Shown one piece after another: positions 1-6,140 of a DNA stretch of 6,140 bases. Under the pieces are notes generated by a model that saw only the letters and a program-made list of their open reading frames with translations, did no database searches and was not told where the DNA came from. Each line of letters starts with the position of its first letter. Position 1 is the stretch's first letter. This DNA comes from an uncultured Comamonadaceae bacterium (GTDB taxonomy: Bacteria; Pseudomonadota; Gammaproteobacteria; Burkholderiales; Burkholderiaceae), in contig CAMLQP010000180.1 of the NCBI GenBank assembly GCA_946482115.1, positions 1 through 6,140 of the forward strand, written 5' to 3'. Made by a program: the position numbers and the translations under genes.

Positions 1-905
1 CGCTGATCCAGGTGCGCGACGGCCAGGACGTGGGCCCCGGCGAAGTGCTGGCCCGCATTCCGGTCGAAGGCCAGAAGACCCGCGACATCACGGGTGGTCT
101 GCCGCGCGTGGCCGAGCTGTTCGAAGCCCGGTCGCCCAAGGACAAGGGCGTGCTGGCCGAACTCACCGGCACGGTGTCCTTCGGCAAGGAGACCAAGGGC
201 AAGATCCGCCTGCAGATCACCGACCCGGACGGCAAGGTCTGGGAAGAGCTGGTGCCCAAGGAGAAGAACATCCTGGTGCACGAAGGCCAGGTGGTCAACA
301 AGGGCGAATCCGTGGTCGACGGCCCGGCCGATCCGCAGGACATCCTGCGCCTGCTGGGCATGGAAGAACTCGCACGCTACATCGTCGACGAGGTGCAGGA
401 CGTCTACCGCCTGCAGGGCGTGAAGATCAACGACAAGCACATCGAGGTGATCGTTCGCCAGATGCTGCGTCGCGTCGTGGTCGAGAACCCGGGCGAGTCC
501 GGCTACATCGCGGGGGAGCAGGTCGAGCGCAGCGAGATCCTCAACACCAACGATGCGCTGCTGGGCGAGGGCAAGATCCCCGCCACCTACAGCAACGTGC
601 TGCTGGGCATCACCAAGGCCTCGCTGTCCACCGATTCGTTCATCTCGGCGGCGTCGTTCCAGGAAACGACCCGCGTGCTGACCGAAGCGGCCATCATGGG
701 CAAGCGCGACGAGCTGCGTGGCCTGAAGGAGAACGTCATCGTCGGCCGCCTGATTCCCGCAGGCACCGGCATGGCCTATCACGAGGCCCGCAGGGTGCGC
801 GAGAAGATGGACGACGAAGAGCGCCGTGCCATCGCCGAAGCCGATGCGATGCAACTGGCTGCCGACCAGGCCGCCGCCGCGAGCGAGAACGAATCGGCCG
901 AATAA
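1..905 (+). CDS. rpoC: RNA polymerase beta' subunit, C-terminal part (5' end outside window)
   Basis: This is the C-terminal 300 codons of the RNA polymerase beta' subunit, part of the core enzyme that transcribes all genes. The reading frame enters from the left edge (first full codon at base 3, reading [10 protein letters not shown]) and stops at TAA 903-905. The internal GTG at 12 is not a real start. The protein matches the end of E. coli RpoC as I know it: [16 protein letters not shown], then FGKETKGK, then [20 protein letters not shown], then [20 protein letters not shown], then [17 protein letters not shown]. The last block belongs to the highly conserved C-terminal region that sits near the omega subunit at the base of the clamp. 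After it comes a variable, alanine- and glutamate-rich tail of about 35 residues, as usual in proteobacteria. Family length is about 1400 residues, so some 1100 residues lie upstream, and rpoB is expected before them. An intrinsic terminator follows the stop codon by 23 bases. I see no frameshift or oddity. Confidence 0.99.
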   Translation, partial: LIQVRDGQDVGPGEVLARIPVEGQKTRDITGGLPRVAELFEARSPKDKGVLAELTGTVSFGKETKGKIRLQITDPDGKVWEELVPKEKNILVHEGQVVNKGESVVDGPADPQDILRLLGMEELARYIVDEVQDVYRLQGVKINDKHIEVIVRQMLRRVVVENPGESGYIAGEQVERSEILNTNDALLGEGKIPATYSNVLLGITKASLSTDSFISAASFQETTRVLTEAAIMGKRDELRGLKENVIVGRLIPAGTGMAYHEARRVREKMDDEERRAIAEADAMQLAADQAAAASENESAE

Positions 906-928
906 GCCCGCTGGTTCCTCGCCGTGCC

Positions 929-961
929 AACGCCCCGTGCCTCCAGGCCGGGGCGTTTTTT
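929..961 (+). terminator. Rho-independent terminator after rpoC
   Basis: A 9-bp perfect stem, AACGCCCCG (929-937) paired with CGGGGCGTT (949-957), encloses an 11-base segment. That segment can itself pair GCC (939-941) with GGC (946-948) around a TCCA loop, leaving T938 bulged. A run of six T (956-961) follows directly, overlapping the last stem bases. This is a textbook intrinsic terminator for + strand transcription. It lies 23 bases after the rpoC stop codon, so it should end the rpoBC message and separate it from lemA. The minus-strand side has no T run, so it looks one-directional. Confidence 0.92.
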
Positions 962-994
962 CTGGAGGGCTGGGTTACAGTCGGTTTTTCCATC

Positions 995-1000
995 AAGGAG
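995..1000 (+). promoter_or_regulatory. Shine-Dalgarno site of lemA
   Basis: AAGGAG at 995-1000 is a near-consensus ribosome binding site, six bases before the ATG at 1007. It fixes the lemA start. It is the only strong ribosome binding site in the second gene cluster: the starts at 1600, 2630, 3963 and 4556 lack one, which suggests that ribosomes load mainly here and are passed on by coupling. Confidence 0.8.
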
Positions 1001-1006
1001 TCCGGG

Positions 1007-1600
1007 ATGACGTCGACCCATTGGGTGTCGCTGATCGTGGTGGCGGTGCTGTTCTTCTGGGGCGTGGGTGCCTACAACCGCCTGGTGCGGCTCAAGAACG
1101 CCATTGCCAACGCTTTCGGGCAGATCGACGTGCAGCTCAAGCGCCGCTACGACCTGATACCCAATCTGGTGGAGGTGGCGCGCAAGTACCTCGCGCACGA
1201 GGCCAAGACCCTGGAAGCCGTGATCGCCGCGCGCAACCAGGCACACACGGCCGAGCAGAACGCTGCGGCCAGCCCGCTCAACGCCGCTGCGCTGGGTGCG
1301 CTGGCCGGGGCCGAACAGGCCCTGGGTGGCGCCCTGGGCCGCCTGTTTGCGGTGGCGGAGGCCTATCCCGAGCTGAAGGCCGATCAGGCCATGCGCGAGC
1401 TCGGCGAAGAGCTCACCAGCACCGAGAACCGCATTGGCTTTGCCCGGCAGGCCTACAACGACCACGTGCTCGAATACAACGATGCCGCCGCGCAGTTCCC
1501 CACGCTGGTGGTGGCACGGCTGTTCGGCTTCTTCCCGCTCGAGATGCTGGCCGCCACCACCAGCGAAGAAGAGCGCCAGGCGCTGCGCATACAGGTCTGA
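1007..1600 (+). CDS. lemA: LemA family membrane protein
   Basis: A 197-residue LemA family protein; the usual family length is about 180-200. Residues 7-23 form one hydrophobic N-terminal membrane segment, followed by the family signature: YNRLVRLKNAI (23-33), then QLKRRYDLIPNLVEVARKY (43-61). The rest is predicted to be a helical bundle with an alanine-rich middle (86-118), AYPELKAD (119-126), ENRIGFARQAYND (140-152) and the C-terminal FPTLVVARLFGFFP (164-177), all typical LemA blocks. The biochemical role of LemA is not firmly established. The family is named after a Listeria antigen and is unrelated to the Pseudomonas lemA/gacS sensor kinase. Genes for LemA are often next to membrane M48 proteases or TPM-domain proteins, which suggests a role in envelope quality control. 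Here an M48 gene follows with a one-base overlap. The ATG is supported by AAGGAG six bases upstream and by the position of the membrane segment. The gene follows the rpoC terminator, so its promoter should lie in the short gap or just inside the rpoC end. Confidence 0.93.
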   Translation: MTSTHWVSLIVVAVLFFWGVGAYNRLVRLKNAIANAFGQIDVQLKRRYDLIPNLVEVARKYLAHEAKTLEAVIAARNQAHTAEQNAAASPLNAAALGALAGAEQALGGALGRLFAVAEAYPELKADQAMRELGEELTSTENRIGFARQAYNDHVLEYNDAAAQFPTLVVARLFGFFPLEMLAATTSEEERQALRIQV

Positions 1601-2625
1601 TGCGGTTTTTCGAACTCCAGGGAGACGCCCGTGCGCGCACGCGCCGGCTGCTGCTGGCGTTTGCGCTGACGGTGCTGGCGCTGGTGCTGGCCGTCAACGC
1701 CGCGCTGGCCCTGGCCTGGTGGGTGACCTGGGGTACCTGGGCACCCGCGGCAGCGGGTTTCCCGCGCCACTTCTTCGCCGTCAACACGGCGGTCGTGCTG
1801 CTGTTCGTGCTGGGCGGCTGGTGGCTGGAAACCTCCGGCCTGGTGGGTGGTGGCCACAGGCTGGCGCGGCGCATGGGCGCGCGCGAACTGCGGCCTGCCA
1901 CCAGCCTGGCTGAACAGCGCTTTGGCAACACCGTGGACGAAATGGCCATTGCCGCCGGCATGCGTCGACCCACGCCCATGGTGGTGGCGCGTGCCGGGGG
2001 CATCAACGCCTTTGCCACCGGCTGGGGCGAGGACGATGCCGTGGTGGCCGTGACGCAAGGGGCGCTGGACCGCCTGACGCGCGAGGAGCTGCAGGGCGTG
2101 GTGGCGCACGAGTTCAGCCACCTGCTTGAAGGCGACACGCGCCTGAACATGCGGCTTGCCGGCATGGTGTCCGGGCTGGAGATGGTCTACCGGCTGGGCC
2201 TGTCGCTGTGGGCGCCTGATGAGGGCGGCCGGCGCACGCTCCTGGTCGTGCCGGGGCTGGCCGTCATGGTGGCTGGCTGGCTGGGGTGGCTGGCCGGCCA
2301 CGCGTTGCAGGCGGCGGTGTCGCGCGAGCGCGAACTGCTGGCCGATGCCCGCGCGGTGCAATGGACCCGCAGCCGCGACGGCCTGGGCCAGGCCCTGCGC
2401 AAGCTGCTGACCCAGCAGGACACATTTTTCCGCGACCGCATCGAGCCGCGCCTGGGCGATGCCTCGGTGCAGCACCTGCTGCTGGTGAACGCCGCAACGG
2501 ACGCCGCCGCCCACTGGCTGGACTCGCACCCACCGCTGGGCGAGCGTATCCGGCGCATTTACGGCAGGCCCATGGGCGGCCTGCCCCTGCAGGCCGAGTC
2601 GCCACCGGCGGCCATGCCGATCTGA
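1600..2625 (+). CDS. M48 family membrane zinc metalloprotease (HtpX/Ste24-like)
   Basis: A 341-residue integral-membrane metallopeptidase of family M48, which cleaves membrane or misfolded envelope proteins. The zinc site is complete: HEFSH at 170-174 (H170 and H174 as ligands, E171 as catalytic base) and SRERELLADA at 241-250, where E245 aligns with the third zinc ligand of HtpX. The upstream ALDRLTREELQGVVAHE context and the late HPPLGERIRRI (310-320) are also family hallmarks. Hydrophobic segments lie at about 17-42, 59-77 and 213-236; basic residues at the N-terminus and after the second segment suggest a cytoplasmic active site, as in HtpX. The ATG overlaps the lemA stop (TGATG), with only a weak AGG at 1593-1595, so translation is probably coupled to lemA. 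The same frame is open back to base 826, but that stretch lies inside rpoC and lemA and crosses the terminator, so I reject it. The close link to LemA argues that the two act together. It is probably not HtpX itself, because the N-terminal part and length differ, so I assign no symbol. Confidence 0.93.
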   Translation: MRFFELQGDARARTRRLLLAFALTVLALVLAVNAALALAWWVTWGTWAPAAAGFPRHFFAVNTAVVLLFVLGGWWLETSGLVGGGHRLARRMGARELRPATSLAEQRFGNTVDEMAIAAGMRRPTPMVVARAGGINAFATGWGEDDAVVAVTQGALDRLTREELQGVVAHEFSHLLEGDTRLNMRLAGMVSGLEMVYRLGLSLWAPDEGGRRTLLVVPGLAVMVAGWLGWLAGHALQAAVSRERELLADARAVQWTRSRDGLGQALRKLLTQQDTFFRDRIEPRLGDASVQHLLLVNAATDAAAHWLDSHPPLGERIRRIYGRPMGGLPLQAESPPAAMPI

Positions 2626-2629
2626 ACCC

Positions 2630-3970
2630 ATGACCGAATCCGCAGACGAACACGCCGTAACCCTGGCGGCACAGCTCCACCACGCAGCACGGGCCCTGCG
2701 CGCGGTCGAAGGCGGCCGCTCGCTGGGCGATGTGTTGCCCCAGGTGCCTCAGTCCCTGCGTCCCGGTGTGCAGGCGCTGGTGTTTCACGCCCTGCGCCAC
2801 CTGGGTGAAAGCCGGGCGCTGCTGGGGCGCCTGGCCCCGCGTCCACCCGCGCCGGCCACCCGGGCACTGCTGGCCGTGGCCTTGCCGCTGCTGCTGCCCG
2901 ACCTGCCCGCCCACGCGCCGCGCTACCCGGCTCATACCCTCGTGAGCCAGACGGTGGAGGCGGCCAAGACCGGGCGCGAAACCCGCAGTCAGGCCGGGTT
3001 CGTGAACGCCTGCCTGCGCCGCTTTCAGCGCGAGGCCCTGCCCATGCTGGCGGCCGTGCGTGCCGATCCCGCCGTGCGCTGGAACCACCCCGCCTGGTGG
3101 CTGGCCCGCTTGCAGCGCGACCATCCCGAGCACTGGGAGGCGGTGCTCGCCGCCAACAACCGGCCGGCCCCGATGGCACTGCGTGTGAACCGCCGCCGCC
3201 TGAGCCGCGAGGTCTATGGCGAGCAGCTGGCCGCCCAGGGGCTGGAGGCCCGTCCCGTGGGTGAGGATGGCTGGCTGCTGGCCCAGCCGTGTCCGGTGGA
3301 GCGGCTGCCCGGTTTTGCCCAGGGCTGGGTGTCGGTGCAGGACCCGGCTGCCCAGATGGCCGCGCCGCTGCTGCTGGAGGGATGGAGCCCGCCGTCAGGT
3401 GCCCGTGTGCTCGACGCCTGTGCGGCCCCCGGCGGCAAGACCGCCCACCTGCTGGAGCGGGCCGATCTCCAAGTGCAGGCGCTGGAGCTTGACCCGGACC
3501 GCCTGCCGCGCATCCGGCAGAACCTGGAGCGCCTGGGCCTGGCGGCCGACGTGCGGCAGGCCGATGCCGGCCGGCCCGACACCTGGTGGGACGGGCAGCC
3601 GTTCGATGCCATCTTGCTGGACGCACCGTGCACCGCGTCCGGCATCGTGCGGCGCCACCCCGACGTCCGCTGGCTGCGGCGCGAGACCGATGTGGCCCAG
3701 CTGGCCGGGCAGCAGCGGCGTCTGCTGGACGCGCTGTGGCCGCTGCTGCGGCCAGGAGGGCGGCTGCTCTATGCCACCTGTTCGGTGTTCCGGGCCGAGG
3801 GCGACCAGCAGGTGCGGGCGTTTCTTGAACGCCACACCGACGCCCGTCCGGGCGCTGCGCCGGGGCATTTGCTGCCTCCGCCCACCGGCCGCCCCGCCGA
3901 GTTCAACGACAATCTCCAGGGTGAGCACGACGGATTTTTCTACGCCCGGCTGGACAAGATGCATGCCTGA
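2630..3970 (+). CDS. rsmB: 16S rRNA (cytosine-967-C5)-methyltransferase RsmB
   Basis: A 446-residue homologue of RsmB (Fmu/Sun; E. coli about 429 residues). It transfers a methyl group from S-adenosylmethionine to C5 of cytosine 967 in 16S rRNA, in the cytoplasm during 30S assembly. Residues about 10-135 form the NusB-like RNA-binding domain, ending in FVNACLRRF (124-132). A linker carries ALRVNRRRLS (183-192) and GWVSVQDPAAQMAAPLL (232-248). The methyltransferase fold follows: SAM motif I VLDACAAPGGKTAHLLE (260-276), acidic motif II ALELDPDRL (284-292), motif IV DAPC (331-334) with conserved C334, and motif VI YATCS (381-385), where C384 is the expected nucleophile. RRHPDVRWLRR (341-351) and terminal GFFYARL are also RsmB-typical. 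All catalytic residues are present. The start is four bases after the M48 stop with no evident ribosome binding site, which fits coupled translation. The link with fmt-type genes seen in E. coli is absent here; instead DUF4390 and ntrY follow, as is common in Burkholderiales. Confidence 0.97.
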   Translation: MTESADEHAVTLAAQLHHAARALRAVEGGRSLGDVLPQVPQSLRPGVQALVFHALRHLGESRALLGRLAPRPPAPATRALLAVALPLLLPDLPAHAPRYPAHTLVSQTVEAAKTGRETRSQAGFVNACLRRFQREALPMLAAVRADPAVRWNHPAWWLARLQRDHPEHWEAVLAANNRPAPMALRVNRRRLSREVYGEQLAAQGLEARPVGEDGWLLAQPCPVERLPGFAQGWVSVQDPAAQMAAPLLLEGWSPPSGARVLDACAAPGGKTAHLLERADLQVQALELDPDRLPRIRQNLERLGLAADVRQADAGRPDTWWDGQPFDAILLDAPCTASGIVRRHPDVRWLRRETDVAQLAGQQRRLLDALWPLLRPGGRLLYATCSVFRAEGDQQVRAFLERHTDARPGAAPGHLLPPPTGRPAEFNDNLQGEHDGFFYARLDKMHA

Positions 3971-4559
3971 GCGCGGCACCACAGTCTGGCGCCTGCTGCT
4001 GGCGATCTGGCTGGTCGCGCTGGCCGTGGTGCTCCCGACGGTCCGGGCGGACGACGGCGAGTTGAGCCTGGAACGCAACACCGACGGGCTGTTCCTGTCC
4101 GCGCGCCAGACGCTGGAGCTGGGTCCGGGGGTGGAGGAGGTGCTGCACAAGGCGGTGCCGGTCTACTTCACCTACCAGGTCGAGGTGCTGGAGCCGCGCT
4201 GGTACTGGACCGACCGGCGCGTGAGCACCTCGGCGCGCACGCTGCGGCTGGCTTTCCAGCCTCTCACGCGGCGCTGGCGCGTGAGCGTCGCTTCCGGCCT
4301 TGGCCTGACGGGCATGCAGTACGCGCTGCACCTGAATTTCGACACCCTGTCGGAGGCGCTGGCCTCGGTCAGCCGGGTCGCGCGCTGGAAGATCGCCGAT
4401 GCATCGGCGCTTGACGAGGACGGGCGATACCGCGTCGACTACCGTTTCCGGCTCGACCTCTCGCTGCTGCCACGGCCGTTCCAGATCGGCATGGCCAACC
4501 AGTCCGAGTGGAACATCGAGCGCCAGCAGCGGCTGGACGCCGGCCCGCTGAAGCCATGA
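3963..4559 (+). CDS. DUF4390 domain-containing exported protein
   Basis: A 198-residue protein of the DUF4390 family, whose function is unknown. The N-terminus has a short charged region, a hydrophobic stretch (about 9-24) and a possible signal peptidase I site after V27-R28-A29 (mature start DDGELS), so it is predicted to be exported and periplasmic; an uncleaved membrane anchor is possible. The mature part shows the family pattern: alternating polar and hydrophobic stretches suggesting beta strands, VPVYFTYQVEVLEPRWYW (65-82), RTLRLAFQPLTRRWRVS (92-108), a short helix FDTLSEALASVSRVARW (126-142), and the C-terminal LPRPFQIGMANQSEWN (169-184). The ATG at 3963 lies within the rsmB end (8-base overlap), and the stop overlaps the ntrY ATG by four bases. 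This tight placement between rsmB and ntrY is conserved in many betaproteobacteria to my knowledge. I infer, without direct proof, that the protein may relate to NtrY sensing at the envelope. No Shine-Dalgarno site precedes it. Several in-frame upstream codons are open but lie within rsmB and would bury the signal sequence, so I reject them. Confidence 0.88.
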   Translation: MPERGTTVWRLLLAIWLVALAVVLPTVRADDGELSLERNTDGLFLSARQTLELGPGVEEVLHKAVPVYFTYQVEVLEPRWYWTDRRVSTSARTLRLAFQPLTRRWRVSVASGLGLTGMQYALHLNFDTLSEALASVSRVARWKIADASALDEDGRYRVDYRFRLDLSLLPRPFQIGMANQSEWNIERQQRLDAGPLKP

Positions 4560-6140
4560 ACGCATCGCCCGCTAAACGATCGGCACCGGCCCGCTGGGCC
4601 ATAGGCACGGCCATCGTCTTCATGGCGGGCGTGGGCCTGGTGCTGCTGTTCCTGCTGACGCTGGCCACCAACAACCGGGCGCTCTACGAGGCCAACTTCA
4701 CCCGCCTGCTGATCGTCAACATCGCGGTCGCGGCGGTGCTGTCGCTGGTCATCCTGTGGCTGGCGGTGCGGCTGGCGGTGCGGCTGCGGCGCGGCAAGTT
4801 CGGCAGCCGGCTGCTGGTCAAGCTGGCGGCCATCTTCGCGCTGGTGGGTTTCCTGCCGGGGCTGCTGATCTATACCGTGTCCTACCAGTTCGTCTCGCGC
4901 TCCATCGAGTCGTGGTTCGACGTGCGCGTGGAGTCCGCACTCAACGCCGGCCTCAACCTCGGGCGCACCACGCTGGACGTGCTGACCGAAGACCTGCTCA
5001 ACAAGACCCGCAGTGCCGCCAACAGCCTGTCGGGCGTGTCGGACGCGTCGGCCGCGCTCGCGCTCGAGCGCCTGCGCGAGCAGCTCTCGGCCAGCGACGT
5101 GGTGCTCTGGACCGCTGGTGGACAGGCCATTGCCAGCGCCGGATCGTCGCGCTTCGCCCTGAGTCCGGACCGGCCGCCGGTTGCGCTGCTGCGCAATGTG
5201 CGCAGCCAGCGCGCCATCGCCAGCGTTGAGGGGCTGGAGGAGGGGGGCGAAGGCCAGGTGCCCAGCGCCCCGTCCACCGAGGCGCCCCGCATACGCGCCA
5301 TCGCGGTGGTCAACCCGCCGGTTTTCGGGCTGGGCTCCGAGCCGCGCTACTTGCAGGTGGTTTCGCCGCTGTCGCCGCTGCTGGTGGCCGATGCCCTGGC
5401 CGTGCAGCAGGCCTACCGCGAATACCAGGAACGCGCGCTGGCGCGCCAGGGGTTGCGGCGCATGTACATCGGCACGCTCACGCTGGCGCTGTTCCTCACG
5501 GTGTTCGGCGCCGTGCTGCTGGCGGTGCTGCTGGGCAACCAGATCGTGCGGCCGCTGCTGGTGCTGGCCGAGGGCATGCGCGAGGTGGCGCAGGGCGACC
5601 TGCGGCCCAAGGTGGCCATGACCGCGCGCGACGAGCTTGCCGGCCTCACGCGCACCTTCGCCCGCATGACCCAGGACCTGGCCGACGCGCGCGAGGCCGT
5701 GGACAGCAGCATGAGCCAGGTCGACGCTTCGCGCGCCCACCTGCAGACCATACTGGACAACCTTACCGCAGGCGTCGTGGTGCTGGATGCCGAAGGGCGT
5801 GTCCTGAGTGCCAATCCGGGTGCCTCTCGCATCCTGCGTCTTTCGCTGGCTCTGCACGAAGGCGAGCCCCTGGCGCAGGTGCCGGGCCTGCAGGAATTCG
5901 CCGCCGGGGTGGAACAGCAGTTCGACCGCTTCCTGTCCGAGCAGACGGCGCACGAAGGCGGGCATTGGCAGCAATCGTTCGAGCTCGGTGCCGGCGGCAC
6001 CGGAACCGAGAGCGGCGCCGATGCCGGCCATGCCGTCACGCTCATCGCGCGCGGCGCCTTGCTGCCTGGCGACGAGCGTTTGCTGGTGTTCGACGACGTG
6101 TCCGAGATGATCTCGGCCCAGCGCGCCAAGGCCTGGGGTG
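4556..6140 (+). CDS. ntrY: Nitrogen regulation sensor histidine kinase NtrY, N-terminal part (3' end outside window)
   Basis: The first 528 codons of an NtrY-type membrane sensor kinase, which normally phosphorylates the response regulator NtrX in response to nitrogen or redox cues. The frame is open from ATG 4556 to the right edge. Three N-terminal membrane segments lie at about 15-37, 51-73 and 86-109, followed by an extracytoplasmic region (about 110-303), a fourth segment (304-326), a HAMP linker (about 327-380, with VRPLLVLAEGMREVAQGDL at 331-349 and DELAGLTRTFARM at 359-371), and a PAS domain (about 391-516: TILDNLTAGVVVLDAEGRVL at 398-417, then SANPGASRIL at 418-427). The window ends in FDDVSEMISAQRAKAWG (512-528), the standard lead-in to the NtrY dimerisation domain, so the phospho-accepting HExKNP histidine is expected about ten residues further on and cannot be checked here. 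Family length is about 700-780 residues. The start overlaps the DUF4390 stop (ATGA), pointing to translational coupling. A glycine-rich stretch (478-491) lies in the PAS domain. ntrX is expected next, outside the window. Confidence 0.94.
   Translation, partial: MNASPAKRSAPARWAIGTAIVFMAGVGLVLLFLLTLATNNRALYEANFTRLLIVNIAVAAVLSLVILWLAVRLAVRLRRGKFGSRLLVKLAAIFALVGFLPGLLIYTVSYQFVSRSIESWFDVRVESALNAGLNLGRTTLDVLTEDLLNKTRSAANSLSGVSDASAALALERLREQLSASDVVLWTAGGQAIASAGSSRFALSPDRPPVALLRNVRSQRAIASVEGLEEGGEGQVPSAPSTEAPRIRAIAVVNPPVFGLGSEPRYLQVVSPLSPLLVADALAVQQAYREYQERALARQGLRRMYIGTLTLALFLTVFGAVLLAVLLGNQIVRPLLVLAEGMREVAQGDLRPKVAMTARDELAGLTRTFARMTQDLADAREAVDSSMSQVDASRAHLQTILDNLTAGVVVLDAEGRVLSANPGASRILRLSLALHEGEPLAQVPGLQEFAAGVEQQFDRFLSEQTAHEGGHWQQSFELGAGGTGTESGADAGHAVTLIARGALLPGDERLLVFDDVSEMISAQRAKAWG
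4760..4783 (+). repeat. Perfect 12-base tandem duplication inside ntrY
   Basis: The 12-mer CTGGCGGTGCGG occurs twice in direct succession (4760-4771 and 4772-4783), encoding LAVR twice at residues 69-76. This is the junction between the second membrane segment and the short basic loop before the third. It is in frame and adds one helical turn. It may be a small slippage duplication or chance in GC-rich sequence; I attach no function to it. Confidence 0.6.

Noticed and set aside
976..981. TACAGT as a -10 promoter element for lemA
   Set aside because: It is plausible in position, but no matching -35 is present at 16-18 bases upstream, where the terminator stem and T run lie. The evidence is too weak to list as a feature.
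826..1599. Apparent N-terminal extension of the M48 protease frame
   Set aside because: The extension runs through the end of rpoC, the terminator and the whole of lemA in a different frame. The real start is ATG 1600, which overlaps the lemA stop and directly precedes the first membrane segment.
1453..2631. Minus-strand open frame (392 codons) opposite the M48 gene
   Set aside because: It is antisense to an intact protease gene with full zinc motifs. Its composition is low-complexity (H, Q, G, R) and no domain is visible, so it is a product of codon bias.
2559..3626. Minus-strand open frame (355 codons) opposite rsmB
   Set aside because: Its translation is dominated by R, P, A and G without any fold-like pattern, and rsmB on the other strand is complete and well conserved.
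3216..3962. Apparent N-terminal extension of the DUF4390 frame
   Set aside because: It is a shadow of the rsmB gene, rich in C, W, R and P. ATG 3963 gives a normal signal peptide and the family's usual length.
4439..6031. Long minus-strand open frame (530 codons) opposite ntrY
   Set aside because: It lies antisense to a clearly recognisable kinase gene, has a histidine-, glutamine- and arginine-rich composition typical of antisense frames in GC-rich DNA, and shows no known domain.
1..6140. Mobile elements, CRISPR arrays, tRNA/rRNA genes, riboswitches or foreign islands
   Set aside because: No transposase, integrase, spaced repeats, cloverleaf or inverted terminal repeats were seen. Base composition and codon use look uniform, and coding sequence fills almost the whole window.

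Overview
This is a GC-rich (roughly two-thirds G+C), densely packed chromosomal window with every recognisable gene on the + strand. Protein similarity and gene order (rsmB, then a DUF4390 gene, then ntrY) point to a betaproteobacterium of the order Burkholderiales, probably Comamonadaceae or a close relative. The taxon is inferred from family knowledge; no rRNA or species marker is present.

Layout: (1) 1-905 is the 3' end of rpoC (RNA polymerase beta' subunit), followed by a strong intrinsic terminator (929-961) that should close the rpoB-rpoC transcription unit. (2) A 101-base gap holds that terminator and a good ribosome binding site. (3) A second, tightly coupled unit begins at 1007: a LemA family membrane protein, an integral-membrane M48 zinc metalloprotease, rsmB (16S rRNA m5C967 methyltransferase), an exported DUF4390 protein, and the 5' part of the nitrogen-type sensor kinase gene ntrY. 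ntrY is open at the right edge, and the sequence stops just before its expected histidine (H-box) motif.

The four junctions after lemA are a 1-base overlap (TGATG), a 4-base gap, an 8-base overlap and a 4-base overlap (ATGA). None has a clear Shine-Dalgarno sequence, whereas lemA has a well-placed AAGGAG. This suggests one polycistronic message with translational coupling. LemA and M48 proteases often occur together and probably act in envelope quality control. RsmB is a ribosome maturation enzyme. DUF4390 plus NtrY (with NtrX expected beyond the window) forms the signalling end of the cluster.

This is mostly core, vertically inherited sequence. I found no mobile element, CRISPR array, tRNA, rRNA or evidence of horizontal transfer, and nothing that clearly qualifies as a new system. 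The most useful leads are the uncharacterised DUF4390 protein beside ntrY and the coupling of a LemA/M48 pair to rsmB and ntrY.
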